Counted from the first letter of the stretch, positions 16,255 through 25,193 are shown. The stretch: 64,000 nucleotides of DNA from Streptomyces fildesensis (GCF_016107395.1 NZ_JAAIKO010000015.1:62001-126000), one strand, 5' to 3'. The notes: generated by a model from the letters alone, not told the origin. Numbers and translations are program-made.

Positions 16255-17892
16255 ATGTCCCGTTTCAATACCCGTACGGCCAAGCCGTCCGTTGTCTCGC
16301 CCGTGACCAGCTCGGGGGAGCGGAGTGTCACGCATCAGGGTGGAGCCGGATATCTGCGTGATGCCAAGAGCGAGCTGTTCCTGCTCGCGGTCGCGAACTT
16401 CGTTGCGCAGGAGTCCTTCTACGAGACGGGCGGGCAGCGCGACGACCGTTTCAGCGCTCTGGTCCGGCAGCTCGCTGTCGAGGACCCGCTGTGGACGGCC
16501 GGGCTGCTCGGGTGGCTGCGGGGGGACGGCAACATGCGGACGGCGGCGATTGTCGGGGCCGCGGAATTCGTCAAGGCGCGGCTCGAGGACGGGAAGGGCG
16601 AGACGGCCGTTCCGGGTGTTTCCAACCGGGCTGTCGTCGATTCCGTGCTGCGGCGTCCTGACGAGCCCGGTGAGCTGCTCGCGTACTGGACCGCTCGGTA
16701 CGGCCGTAATGTGCCCAAGCCGGTCAAGCGCGGTATCGCGGATTCGGTGCAGCGGCTCTACAGCGGGAAGTCGCTGCTGAAGTACGACACGGCGTCGAAG
16801 GGTTACCGGTTCGGCGACATCCTCAATCTGGTGCACGCCGCGCCGGACGCCGGAAAGGCGTGGCAGGGCGAGCTGTTCCGCTATGCGCTCGACCGCCGGC
16901 ACAACCCCGACACGGCGGTGCCGCCGGCGTCCAATCGGACGCTGACCGCGCACCGCGCGCTGATGGCGGTGCCGGTCGCGGAGCGGCGGGCGCTGGTGAC
17001 CGGGCCCGAGGGGGCGGCGCGACTGGCGGACGCGGGGATGACGTGGGAGGCGCTGGCGGGGTGGCTGCAGGGGCCGATGGACGCCGCCGCGTGGGAGGCC
17101 GTGATCCCGTCCATGGGATACATGGCGCTGCTGCGCAATCTCCGGAACTTCGACGAGGCCGGGGTGAGTGACGAGGTCGCCGAGGGGGTCGCGAAGCGGC
17201 TCGCCGACCCGGAGCAGGTGGCGCGGTCGCGTCAGCTGCCGATGCGGTTCTACTCGGCGTACAACGCGGCGCCGTCGCTGCGCTGGGGCTACGCGCTGGA
17301 GAAGGCGCTCACCGCGTCGCTGGCCAACATCCCGGTGCTGGGCGGCCGGACGCTGGTCATGGTGGACACCAGCTCGTCCATGGAGGCCGGTTTCTCCCGG
17401 GACGGCACGCTGATGCGCTGGGACGCGGCCGCGCTCTTCGGGATCGCGCTGGGCCAGCGGTGTGCCGATGTCGTGTCGTTCTCCAGCGCCCGCTACTACG
17501 TCAGCGACAAGCCGGGAGCGCGCACGAAGGCGTTCCCGCAGCCGCGGGGCGAGTCGCTGCTCAAGGCCGTCGGCCGGTGGAAGGACGGCGGCTGGTTCCT
17601 GGGCGGCGGCACGGACACCGCCGCCGCGCTGCGACTGGAGTTCAAGGGGCACGACCGGGTGGTGATCGTCACCGACGAGCAGGCCGGTACGGACACCCAG
17701 GAGGTCACCGCGGCGATCCCGGCCACGGTGCCGATGTACACCTGGAACCTCGCGGGCTACCGCGCCGGCCACGCGCCGTCCGGCAGCGCGAACCGCCACA
17801 CGTTCGGCGGGCTCACCGACGCGGCGTTCCGCACGGTTCCGCTGCTGGAAGCCGGGCATGACGCCAAGTGGCCCTGGGAGAACAAGGCCTGA
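16255..17892 (+). CDS. rsr: Ro60/Rsr ortholog, TROVE-domain Y RNA-binding protein
   Basis: The product has 545 residues. I take the ATG at 16255, with GAGGGG 7 bp upstream, because longer in-frame starts would run through the structured RNA. The N-terminal two thirds are the TROVE HEAT-like ring (SELFLLAVANFVAQESFYE, DPLWTAGLLGWLRGDGNMRTA, MGYMALLRNLRNFDEAGV). The C-terminal third is a von Willebrand A-type domain with MIDAS DTSSS near residue 370 and VTDEQAG further on. Ro60 proteins bind misfolded or structured RNA through the ring and Y RNA on its outer face; bacterial Rsr works with exoribonucleases in RNA quality control and stress survival. The Y RNA directly upstream supports the assignment. 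No RtcB, RtcA or PNPase gene is adjacent. Confidence 0.93.
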   Translation: MSRFNTRTAKPSVVSPVTSSGERSVTHQGGAGYLRDAKSELFLLAVANFVAQESFYETGGQRDDRFSALVRQLAVEDPLWTAGLLGWLRGDGNMRTAAIVGAAEFVKARLEDGKGETAVPGVSNRAVVDSVLRRPDEPGELLAYWTARYGRNVPKPVKRGIADSVQRLYSGKSLLKYDTASKGYRFGDILNLVHAAPDAGKAWQGELFRYALDRRHNPDTAVPPASNRTLTAHRALMAVPVAERRALVTGPEGAARLADAGMTWEALAGWLQGPMDAAAWEAVIPSMGYMALLRNLRNFDEAGVSDEVAEGVAKRLADPEQVARSRQLPMRFYSAYNAAPSLRWGYALEKALTASLANIPVLGGRTLVMVDTSSSMEAGFSRDGTLMRWDAAALFGIALGQRCADVVSFSSARYYVSDKPGARTKAFPQPRGESLLKAVGRWKDGGWFLGGGTDTAAALRLEFKGHDRVVIVTDEQAGTDTQEVTAAIPATVPMYTWNLAGYRAGHAPSGSANRHTFGGLTDAAFRTVPLLEAGHDAKWPWENKA

Positions 17893-17899
17893 CGAGACA

Positions 17900-18757
17900 T
17901 CAGGCCGGGATGACGGCCCCCGTTCCGCTGACGCGGATGCGGGGGTCGTCCGCCCGCAGTTCGACGGTGAGGACGCCCGGGCGGCCGAGGTCGTCGCCCT
18001 GGTGGAGGGTGAGGACGGCGGGCGCGGTGACCAGCTTCCGGTCGCGGAGGTACGCGCCCAGTGCCAGGGCGGCCGCGCCCGTGGCCGGGTCCTCGACGAC
18101 GCCGCCGACCGGGAACGGGTCCCGGACGTGGAAGACGGAGTCCGAGGCGCGCCACACCAGTTGGACGGTGGTCAGGTCGAGGCTGAGCATGAAGGCGGCC
18201 AGCCGCTCGAAGTCGTAGTCGAGCGCGGCCAGCCGCTCACGGGTCGCGGCGGCGAGCACGAGGTGGCGGGCGCCGGCGTAGGCGATCCGGGGTGCGAAGG
18301 CGGGATCGAGGTCGGCGGCCGGCCAGCCGAGGGCTTCGAGCGCCTCGGTGACGGCCGCGTCCGGGATCTCCTCGACCTTCGGCTCGACACTGGTGAGCGT
18401 GGCGCGCAGCGCGCCGGAGGCGTCTGCGGCGACCGTGACCGGAACCTCACCGGCGGCTGTCGAGAACAGCAGGTCACCGACACCGATCCGCTCGCCGAGG
18501 GCGACCGCCGTGGCGACCGTGGCATGGCCGCAGAACGGCACTTCGGCCTTCGGGCTGAAGTAGCGGACGGTGAGGGAGCGCCCCTGCGAGGCGGTGATGA
18601 AGGCCGTCTCCGAGTAGCCGACCTCGGCGGCGACGGCGAGCATCTCCGTCTCGCCGAGGCCGGCGGCGTCCAGGACGACACCGGCCGGGTTGCCCCCGGC
18701 CGGGTCGTCGGAGAAAGCGGTGTAGCGAAGCACCTCGGTGCCGTGAATCGACGTCAT
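17900..18757 (-). CDS. PhzF-family isomerase
   Basis: The product has 285 residues from ATG 18757; a TTG at 18769 is an alternative start. Family hallmarks are the opening LRYTAFSDDPAGGNPAGVVL, the catalytic Glu in the VGYSETAF segment, FCGHATVATAVAL, and the C-terminal VEDPATGAAALALGAYL. PhzF-like proteins are diaminopimelate-epimerase-fold enzymes. The real PhzF isomerises a phenazine intermediate, but most members have unknown substrates. No phenazine genes are nearby, so a generic isomerase is the safe call. It converges with rsr, 7 bp apart. Confidence 0.9.
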   Translation of the reverse strand: MTSIHGTEVLRYTAFSDDPAGGNPAGVVLDAAGLGETEMLAVAAEVGYSETAFITASQGRSLTVRYFSPKAEVPFCGHATVATAVALGERIGVGDLLFSTAAGEVPVTVAADASGALRATLTSVEPKVEEIPDAAVTEALEALGWPAADLDPAFAPRIAYAGARHLVLAAATRERLAALDYDFERLAAFMLSLDLTTVQLVWRASDSVFHVRDPFPVGGVVEDPATGAAALALGAYLRDRKLVTAPAVLTLHQGDDLGRPGVLTVELRADDPRIRVSGTGAVIPA

Positions 18758-18841
18758 GACCTGCACCAACGACGACCACCGCCGCGATGTTCCCGCGCCC
18801 GTACAAGGACTTCGTCCGCACTTCGTGGGGGCCTTCGCGGG

Positions 18842-19768
18842 TCAGGCGACCAGCCGCAGGCGCAGCCGTACGAGCGTCGACGGGTCCAGGCCGAGGCCGT
18901 CGGTCAGGAAGCGGCCGAAGGATCCGTAGTCGTGCTCCGCCTGGTCCCGGAAGGCCGCGAGGTACTCCGTCCTGACCTCCTGGAGCGGGATGAGGAGGTC
19001 AGGGTTCCGCATCAGGCCCAGCTGCTTGACCTGGTCGCGCACGGCCCGGTCGGCGGCGGCGCGCAGGTCGTTGGAGAGCAGGTAGTCGGCGGTGGTCGTG
19101 GACTGCGGTACGCCGACGGCCCGCAGGACCGTGTCGATCAGTACGCCCGTACGGTCCTTGCCCGCGGTGCAGTGGACCACCACCGGGCCCGTGGAGTCCG
19201 CGATCCGGCGGATCGCGGCGCCGAGGGCGGCGCGGTTCGCCGCGGACGTGACGAAGCCGCGGTAGGCGGTCCGCATCCGCTGCGCCGCCCGGTCGCCGCC
19301 GAGGGCCGCTTCCTGGGCGGCCGGGTCGGCACTGCCGACGACCTGCGCGATGAACAGGTAGAGGCCGGTGTCGTCGACGGGCAGCGCGACCGGTACCGGT
19401 CCGGCCGGCAGCCGGTCGGCGCCGTCGACCCGGACCTCCGAGGGGCTGCGCAGGTCGATGACGGCGCGCAGTCCGAGCCCGGCGAGCGCGGTGACGCCGG
19501 CCGGCGGGAGCTTGGCCAGGCTCTCGGTCCGGTAGAGGGTGTTCCACCGGGTGGTGGCGCCGTCGTAGGTGCGGTAGCCGCCGGTGTCCCGGGCGTTGAC
19601 GGTGCCGGGGACGGTGAGCACCCGGCTGTGCGCCGTGGCCGGTGAGGGTGCCTGGGATTTTCGGGCTGCCGGAGGGCTCGTCCCCGCCGCTTGGGCGGCG
19701 GGGACGAGCGGTCCTGCGAGGACGAGTGCGAGGGCGAGCGCGGTGGCGGCGCGTGCTCCGGTCCGCAT
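18842..19768 (-). CDS. Secreted tyrosine-type protein phosphatase
   Basis: The product has 308 residues and starts at ATG 19768 with GGGA upstream. It carries a signal peptide (ATALALALVLAGPLVPAAQAA). The body has the bacterial lipid/protein tyrosine phosphatase layout: NARDTGGYRTYDG, AVIDLRSPSEV, and the phosphate loop HCTAGKDRTG with catalytic Cys and Arg (CX5R) near residue 211. This resembles the secreted Tyr_phosphatase3 family (MptpB-like). Substrates are unknown; extracellular or periplasm-like phosphoproteins or phosphoinositides are possible. It appears to be a single gene. Confidence 0.9.
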   Translation of the reverse strand: MRTGARAATALALALVLAGPLVPAAQAAGTSPPAARKSQAPSPATAHSRVLTVPGTVNARDTGGYRTYDGATTRWNTLYRTESLAKLPPAGVTALAGLGLRAVIDLRSPSEVRVDGADRLPAGPVPVALPVDDTGLYLFIAQVVGSADPAAQEAALGGDRAAQRMRTAYRGFVTSAANRAALGAAIRRIADSTGPVVVHCTAGKDRTGVLIDTVLRAVGVPQSTTTADYLLSNDLRAAADRAVRDQVKQLGLMRNPDLLIPLQEVRTEYLAAFRDQAEHDYGSFGRFLTDGLGLDPSTLVRLRLRLVA

Positions 19769-19878
19769 ACGGGGGTCCCTTCCTGGTCGGGAGCGGGACC
19801 GTAGCGCGAGGATCTTGAGAGCGGAACAGCCTTGCTGACGAATAGTCAACAAACCGCCGTCCGGCGGAGTCGGGCCGG

Positions 19879-20682
19879 TCAGCCGCGCCCGATGTACGGC
19901 ATCGCCGTCGCCATCACCGTCGCGAACTGCACGTTCGCCTCCAGCGGCAGCCCGGCCATGTGCAGCACCGTGCGCGCGACGTCGGTCACGTCCATCACCG
20001 GTTCCACCGCCGTCGTGCCGTTGGCCTGCTGGACCCCGGTCGTCATCCGGGCGGTCATCTCGGTCGCCGCGTTGCCGATGTCGATCTGGCCGCAGGCGAT
20101 CCGGTACGCGCGGCCGTCCAGGGACAGCGACTTCGTCAGACCGGTCATCGCGTGCTTGGTGGACGTGTACGCGACGCTGTTCGGGCGCGGCACATGCGCC
20201 GAGATCGAGCCGTTGTTGATGATCCGGCCGCCCTGCGGGTCCTGCTCCTTCATCGCTCGGAACGCCCCCTGCGCGCACAGGAACGCGCCGGTGAGGTTGA
20301 CGTCGACGACCGAGCGCCACTGCTCGTATGTGAGGTCCTCCAGCGGCACCGGCGGCCCGAACATCCCGGCGTTGTTGAACAGCAGGCCGAGCGGCCCGAA
20401 GCCGCTCCGCACCGACGCGAAGAGCCGGTCGACGTCCTCGGGCCGGGTCACGTCCGCGGGCACGACGAGGGTGCGGCCGCCCGGCGGCGCCCCGGTGTCC
20501 CCGGCTGCCCCCGCGTCCCCGTCCGGCCGAGCCGCCGCCAGCCGGGCCGTCTCCTCCAGCGCTTCCTGACGGCGGCCCGCGAGCGCCACCGACCAGCCGG
20601 CCCCGGTCAGCGCCAGCGCCACCGCGCGCCCCACGCCGGATCCGGCGCCCGTCACCACTGCCACCTTCTGGATCTCACTCAT
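19879..20682 (-). CDS. Short-chain dehydrogenase/reductase
   Basis: The product has 267 residues. It is a classical SDR with cofactor motif VVTGAGSGVGRAVA (TGxxxGxG), NNAG (LLFNNAGMFG), a catalytic Ser in NNGSISAH, and YxxxK in AYTSTKHA. The stretch from residue about 48 to 66 is a Gly/Ala/Asp-rich insert between beta-2 and alpha-2 and looks lineage-specific. The substrate cannot be read from the sequence. It is divergent from the pterin dehydratase gene. Confidence 0.93.
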   Translation of the reverse strand: MSEIQKVAVVTGAGSGVGRAVALALTGAGWSVALAGRRQEALEETARLAAARPDGDAGAAGDTGAPPGGRTLVVPADVTRPEDVDRLFASVRSGFGPLGLLFNNAGMFGPPVPLEDLTYEQWRSVVDVNLTGAFLCAQGAFRAMKEQDPQGGRIINNGSISAHVPRPNSVAYTSTKHAMTGLTKSLSLDGRAYRIACGQIDIGNAATEMTARMTTGVQQANGTTAVEPVMDVTDVARTVLHMAGLPLEANVQFATVMATAMPYIGRG

Positions 20683-20720
20683 GGCATCGCAGGGTATGCG
20701 GTGCGAGGATGGAGATCAGC

Positions 20721-20756
20721 GCAGCCCCGAAGGTGACCGCAGCCCCGAAGGTGACC
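20721..20756 (+). repeat. Perfect tandem duplication of an 18-bp unit
   Basis: GCAGCCCCGAAGGTGACC occurs twice in a row, ending 20 bp before the pterin dehydratase start. It lies in the short region between two divergent genes and may change promoter or leader spacing. Confidence 0.85.
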
Positions 20757-20776
20757 ACCGTCCCGCAGGAGGCCCT

Positions 20777-21088
20777 ATGCCGATCGTCGACCCGCTGTCC
20801 GACAAGGAGATCGCCGACCGTCTCGCGGAACTCCCGGGCTGGGAAATCTCCGCGGACGGTACCGCTCTCGTCCGTACGTACCGGCTGGCGCACCTGGCCG
20901 CCGCGATCCTCGCGGTGCACATCGCTCAGGTGCAGGCGGAGCTGGACCACCACTCGGATCTCACCCTCGGGTACGACACGCTCGGCGTGTCGATCACCAC
21001 GCATTCGGCCGGCAGCCGGCTGACGGCGAAGGACTTCGGTCTGGCCGCCCGCATCGCGGCCATCGCCCCGGCCCACGGAGCGCAGTAG
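20777..21088 (+). CDS. 4a-hydroxytetrahydrobiopterin dehydratase (PCD/DCoH)
   Basis: The product has 103 residues with an AGGAGG site 4 bp before ATG 20777. It has the pterin carbinolamine dehydratase core: LPGWEIS, a central helix ending in AELDHHSDLTLGYDTLGVSI with the paired catalytic His residues, and a terminal LTAKDFGLAARI. Length is normal for the family. It recycles 4a-hydroxy-tetrahydropterin or serves in molybdopterin-type or pterin salvage. No pterin-dependent hydroxylase is adjacent. Confidence 0.92.
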   Translation: MPIVDPLSDKEIADRLAELPGWEISADGTALVRTYRLAHLAAAILAVHIAQVQAELDHHSDLTLGYDTLGVSITTHSAGSRLTAKDFGLAARIAAIAPAHGAQ

Positions 21089-21116
21089 CCGGCCCTCAGG
21101 GCGCAGAAGGCGACGG

Positions 21117-21376
21117 TCAGCCGAACCGGCGCAGCAGGGCGGACTCGGCGGCGGTGAACGCCTCGTCCGTCAGTATCCCGTCGCGCTTGAGGTCGCCCAG
21201 TTCGCGCAGCCGCCGCAGCAGCGCGTCCGGGTCCTCGGCGCGGTCGGAGACCTGCGCCGGGACGGCGTCCTCGGGCGACGGCACCGGCGGCTCGGCCCCC
21301 GGTCACGGCCCGGGACGATACGGATGACCTTGTCGTCGAACGTCCAGGTCCCGTCGTGCGTCAGCAACTCAGCCAT
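21117..21376 (-). pseudogene. DUF4429-SHOCT protein remnant with internal deletion
   Basis: From ATG 21376 the frame reads MAELLTHDGTWTFDDKVIRI, the usual start of Streptomyces DUF4429 proteins. About 30 codons in, the frame shifts; the remaining 60 codons in another frame read a SHOCT end (DALLRRLRELGDLKRDGILT, then EAFTAAESALLRRFG) to the stop at 21117. The span is 260 bp, not a multiple of three. Intact members have roughly 250-300 residues between these parts, so most of the DUF4429 core is missing. This is one deletion event rather than a natural short gene. Confidence 0.75.
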
Positions 21377-21448
21377 GGACCCGATCCTCATTCTCCGGGC
21401 GCCGCGCACCGGGTCCTCCGGAGGATCCCGACGACCCTCACCGACCCG

Positions 21449-22564
21449 TCACTCGCCCGGGTACCGCACCCCGATCCGCTCGCGGACCGCGTCCAGGGTG
21501 CGCATGACGGCGAGCGTCCCCGCCAGCGGCACGAGCGGCGACTGGGTCTCGCCGGCCCGCAGGCACCGCATGACCTCGGCGGCCTCGTGCCGCAGGCTGT
21601 CGCGCTCCGGGACGTCGGTGACCTCGGAGAGCAGGTACTCCCGGGGCTCGTGGCCGTCGCGGTGGAGGGTGAAGCGGTCGGGGTGGAAGTAGCCGTGCGG
21701 GATCTCGATGCGTCCCGTGGAGCCGGTCACCGAGGCGGTGACGGGAGTGCCGGAGGTGATGGAGCAGCTGAGGAGGGCGACCGCGCCGCTGTCCCAGCCC
21801 AGGACGATGCCGGTGTTGTCGTCGACGCCCTCGGGCGTGAGGTGGGCGGTGGCCCGGACGGTGTCGGGCTCGCCGAGCAGCAGGTGCGCGAAGGAGACGG
21901 GGTAGACGCCGAGGTCGAGGAGCGCGCCGCCGGCCTGGGCGGGGTCCCGGAGCCGGTGGTCGGCGGCGAACGGGCCGGCGATCCCGAAGTCGGCGTGGAC
22001 GGTGGTGATCTCGCCGATGGCGCCGTCCCGTACGAGCTCGGCCATGCGCAGGATCAGCGGGTTGCAGTACATCCACATGGCCTCCATGAGGAAGCTGCCG
22101 TGGTCGGCGGCGAGGGCGGTCAGCTCCGCGGCCTCGCGGACGTTGACCGTGAACGCCTTCTCGCACAGCACGGCGCGGCCGGCCTCCAGGCACAGCCCGG
22201 CGGCGGCGCGGTGCGCGGAGTGCGGGGTCGCGACGTAGACGACGTCGAGGCTGTCGTCCTGGGCGAGCTCGGCCCAGCTGCCGTAGGCGCGGTCGATGCC
22301 GTAGCGGTCGGCGAAGGTCTTGGCGGAGCCGATGCTGCGGGAGCCGACCGCGGCGACCTCGGCGTCCGGCAGGGTCAGCAGGGCCTCGGTGAAGGTGGCG
22401 GCGATGCCGCCGGTCGCCAGGATCCCCCACCGGATCGGCCGGCCCGCGCCTTCCGCGCCTTCCGCGCCGCCCACAGCGCCACCCGCGGGTCCGGACGAGC
22501 CGGAAACGCCTTCTATGCCGTGTCCGCCGTCTGCGCCATGCTCGTCGTGCCCGCTGTGCACCAT
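21449..22564 (-). CDS. Gfo/Idh/MocA-family NAD(P)-dependent oxidoreductase
   Basis: The product has 371 residues. After a low-complexity Gly/Ala/His N-terminus of about 42 residues (start uncertain) comes the Rossmann motif IRWGILATGGIAATFTEALL, then YVATPHSAH, CEKAFTVN (the family EKP position is EKA), and the C-terminal alpha/beta domain with GGALLDLGVYPVSFAHLLLG. Members oxidise sugars, cyclitols or trans-dihydrodiols. The substrate is unknown. It is divergent from the Bcr/CflA transporter, 80 bp apart. Confidence 0.9.
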   Translation of the reverse strand: MVHSGHDEHGADGGHGIEGVSGSSGPAGGAVGGAEGAEGAGRPIRWGILATGGIAATFTEALLTLPDAEVAAVGSRSIGSAKTFADRYGIDRAYGSWAELAQDDSLDVVYVATPHSAHRAAAGLCLEAGRAVLCEKAFTVNVREAAELTALAADHGSFLMEAMWMYCNPLILRMAELVRDGAIGEITTVHADFGIAGPFAADHRLRDPAQAGGALLDLGVYPVSFAHLLLGEPDTVRATAHLTPEGVDDNTGIVLGWDSGAVALLSCSITSGTPVTASVTGSTGRIEIPHGYFHPDRFTLHRDGHEPREYLLSEVTDVPERDSLRHEAAEVMRCLRAGETQSPLVPLAGTLAVMRTLDAVRERIGVRYPGE

Positions 22565-22644
22565 GCGTCCGCCCCATCAGGTCTCGACCACGTGTGTATG
22601 CCTGAAAGGATAGGCAAGGATTCAACGATTATCGGGGGTGCCCC

Positions 22645-23913
22645 ATGCAAGAAGCCGGTCCGAGCGCCGACGCGCGCATATCCGACGCGCAACGGCTCAC
22701 CGCGCAGCGCCGTACCGGGTGGCTCGTCACGCTGGTGCTGGGCGGGCTGACCGCGCTGGCACCGCTCTCGATGGACATGTACCTGCCGGCCCTGCCGAAG
22801 GTCACCGACGCGCTGCACAGCCCCGCCGCGACCATCCAGCTCACCCTCACCGCCTGCCTGGCCGGCATGGCGCTCGGGCAGCTGGTCGTCGGGCCGATGA
22901 GCGACAAGTGGGGGCGCCGCCGGCCGCTCCTCGCCGGCATGGTGGTCTACGTCATCGCCACCGCCGTCTGCGCCTTCGCGCCCAGCGCCGAGCTGCTGAT
23001 CGCCTTCCGGCTGTTCCAGGGCCTGGCGGGCGCCGCGGGCATCGTCATCGCCCGGGCCGTCGTCCGCGATCTGTACGACGGCGTCGAGATGGCCCGGTTC
23101 TTCTCCACCCTCATGCTGGTCTCCGGGGTCGCCCCGGTCATCGCGCCCGTCATCGGCGGCCAGGTGCTGCGGCTCACCGACTGGCGCGGCGTCTTCGGCG
23201 TTCTGACGGTGATCGGGGTGCTGCTCACCCTGCTGGTCTGGCGGCAGCTGGACGAGACCCTGGCCCCGGCGGACCGGCACAGCGGCGGCCTCGGCCAGAC
23301 GCTCTCCGCGATGCGCGGGCTGCTCGCCGACCGGGTCTTCACCGGCTACATGCTCGCGGGCGGCTTCGCCTTCGCCGCGCTCTTCGCGTACATCTCCGCC
23401 TCGGCCTTCGTCGTGCAGGACATCTACGGCGCCTCCCCGCAGACCTTCAGCCTGCTCTTCGGCCTGAACTCGGTCGGTCTGGTCGCGGTCGGTCAGCTCA
23501 ACGGCAAGGTGCTGATCGGCCGGTTCAGCCTCGACAAGGCGCTCGGCGTGGGCCTCGCGGTCATCACGCTGGCCGCCGTGGCGCTACTGGTCATGGCCTC
23601 CGGGATGTTCGGCCGGGTGGGACTGGTCCCGATGGCGGCGGGCCTGTTCGTCCTGATGTCGGCCATGGGCCTGGCGCTGCCGAACACGAACGCGCTGGCG
23701 CTGATGCGCACCAAGCACGCGGCCGGCTCCGCGTCCGCCCTGCTCGGCACGACCTCGTTCCTCATCGGCGCGGTCGTCTCGCCGCTGGTCGGGATCGCGG
23801 GGGAGCACACGGCGGTCCCGATGGCGGTGGTCCAGCTGGCCTGCGCGCTGATCGCCGTCGGATGCTTCGCCGGGCTGTGCCGCCCGTGGCGTCGTAGGGT
23901 GGATGCACCGTAG
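22645..23913 (+). CDS. Bcr/CflA-type MFS multidrug exporter
   Basis: The product has 422 residues with about 12 hydrophobic segments. The motifs LSMDMYLPALP in helix 1 and GPMSDKWGRRRPLL (MFS motif A) are diagnostic of the Bcr/CflA drug:H+ antiporter branch. A central basic loop (ADRHSGGLGQTLSAMRGLLADR) divides the two halves. Homologs export bicyclomycin, chloramphenicol or similar drugs. The substrate here is unknown. Confidence 0.93.
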   Translation: MQEAGPSADARISDAQRLTAQRRTGWLVTLVLGGLTALAPLSMDMYLPALPKVTDALHSPAATIQLTLTACLAGMALGQLVVGPMSDKWGRRRPLLAGMVVYVIATAVCAFAPSAELLIAFRLFQGLAGAAGIVIARAVVRDLYDGVEMARFFSTLMLVSGVAPVIAPVIGGQVLRLTDWRGVFGVLTVIGVLLTLLVWRQLDETLAPADRHSGGLGQTLSAMRGLLADRVFTGYMLAGGFAFAALFAYISASAFVVQDIYGASPQTFSLLFGLNSVGLVAVGQLNGKVLIGRFSLDKALGVGLAVITLAAVALLVMASGMFGRVGLVPMAAGLFVLMSAMGLALPNTNALALMRTKHAAGSASALLGTTSFLIGAVVSPLVGIAGEHTAVPMAVVQLACALIAVGCFAGLCRPWRRRVDAP

Positions 23914-23929
23914 TCATCTGGAGGCAGGA

Positions 23930-24127
23930 ATGTCCGAGCCGATCGACGGGAACCGCTGGGCGTTCAAGACCGCCGACAGCGTGCTGCACACCGGGTCCGA
24001 GAACGCGGTGGATCCGGAGGACCTGGTGATGCTCTCCGGCCGCGAACCCACTCCCGCCCGGATCGAGAGGGCCCGCAAGGAGCTGGAGGAGCATGGCGCC
24101 GCCGCTGTCGAGAGGTACCTGCCCTGA
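23930..24127 (+). CDS. Small conserved hypothetical protein
   Basis: The product has 65 residues and a strong GGAGGCAGGA site right before ATG 23930. The body is charged and helical toward the end (PARIERARKELEEHGAAAVERYLP). There is no membrane segment or known motif. It overlaps the next gene by 35 bp in another frame, suggesting coupled translation. I do not recognise a function. Confidence 0.7.
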   Translation: MSEPIDGNRWAFKTADSVLHTGSENAVDPEDLVMLSGREPTPARIERARKELEEHGAAAVERYLP

Positions 24128-25193
24128 GGCCGGCCTCGACGCCGGGGAACTGCGGCGGCTCGTCCCCGGGCTGAGGACGGCCCTGGAGCCGTCGCCCGTC
24201 CACCCCTGGTGCGCGGGCGCGGTCGTGCTCGCCGGGCGCGGCCAGGTCGTCGCGCTGCACGAGGCGGTCGGCTGGGCGGTGCGGTACGCGGGCTACGACG
24301 CGGCCGCCGACCGCGGTGTGGAGCTGCCGCCGGAGCGGTGGGTGCCGATGCGGCCCGACACGGTCTTCGACCTGGCGTCCGTCAGCAAGCTCTGCACAGC
24401 CGTCGTCGCGGCGCGGCTCCTGGACCTCGACCGGCCGGTGGCCTCGTACGTGCCGGAGTTCGCCGCCGCGGGCACGGCGGACATCACCGTACGGCAGCTG
24501 CTCGACCACACCTCCGGCTTCCGCCCCGAGCTGCCGTTCTACGACCTGCCCACCCCGGCGGCCCGGCTGCGGCTGCTGTGGGACGAGCGGCCGCTGCACC
24601 CGCCCGGCACCGTCCGGATCTACTCCGACCTCAATCTGATCGCCCTCCAGCAGGTACTGGAACGGGCCACAGGAACGCCGCTGGACGTCCTGGTCAGGGA
24701 CGGGATCACCGGGCCGCTCGGCATGAAGGACACCGGCTACAACCCGCCCGCCGCCCTGCTGCCCCGGATCGCCGCGACCGAGGACCAGCGGCGGCCCTGG
24801 GGCAAGCTCGACCGCGGCATGGTGCACGGCGTCGTCCATGACGAGAACGCCTACGCGGCGGGCGGGGTCAGCGGGCACGCCGGGCTCTTCTCCACCGCGT
24901 GGGACCTCGCCCTGTTCTGCCGGTCGCTGCTCGACGCCGGCGGGCCCTACCCCGGCTTCGAGACCGACCAGCCGGGCCTGATGGGCGAGCTGGCCGGCCA
25001 CGGCGCCGTCGGGCACAGCGGTTTCACCGGTACGAGCCTGGTGATCGATCCCGCCACCGACACGTTCCTGGTGCTGCTCACCAACTCGGTGCATCCCAGC
25101 CGTACCTGGCGGGAGGGCAGCGCGCCCCGGGCCGCGGCCGCCACCTGCCTGGCCCGGAGCGTCCTGAAGGCCTCGGGGACCCCGGGGTCCTAG
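24093..25193 (+). CDS. Serine beta-lactamase/DD-peptidase-like hydrolase
   Basis: The product has 366 residues without a signal peptide, so it is probably cytoplasmic. It shows the class C/esterase-type triad of motifs: SVSK (SxxK, in FDLASVSKLC near residue 104), YSDLN (YxN, near residue 180), and HSG in GAVGHSGFTGTSL near residue 312. The start ATG 24093 lies inside the previous gene; the stop overlaps the convergent propeller gene by 4 bp. Family members include carboxypeptidases, esterases and peptidases. True beta-lactamase activity is not implied. Confidence 0.9.
   Translation: MAPPLSRGTCPEAGLDAGELRRLVPGLRTALEPSPVHPWCAGAVVLAGRGQVVALHEAVGWAVRYAGYDAAADRGVELPPERWVPMRPDTVFDLASVSKLCTAVVAARLLDLDRPVASYVPEFAAAGTADITVRQLLDHTSGFRPELPFYDLPTPAARLRLLWDERPLHPPGTVRIYSDLNLIALQQVLERATGTPLDVLVRDGITGPLGMKDTGYNPPAALLPRIAATEDQRRPWGKLDRGMVHGVVHDENAYAAGGVSGHAGLFSTAWDLALFCRSLLDAGGPYPGFETDQPGLMGELAGHGAVGHSGFTGTSLVIDPATDTFLVLLTNSVHPSRTWREGSAPRAAAATCLARSVLKASGTPGS

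Noticed and set aside
24093..25193. Beta-lactamase resistance gene
   Set aside because: It has the fold motifs but no signal peptide, and it resembles general esterase/peptidase-type serine hydrolases.
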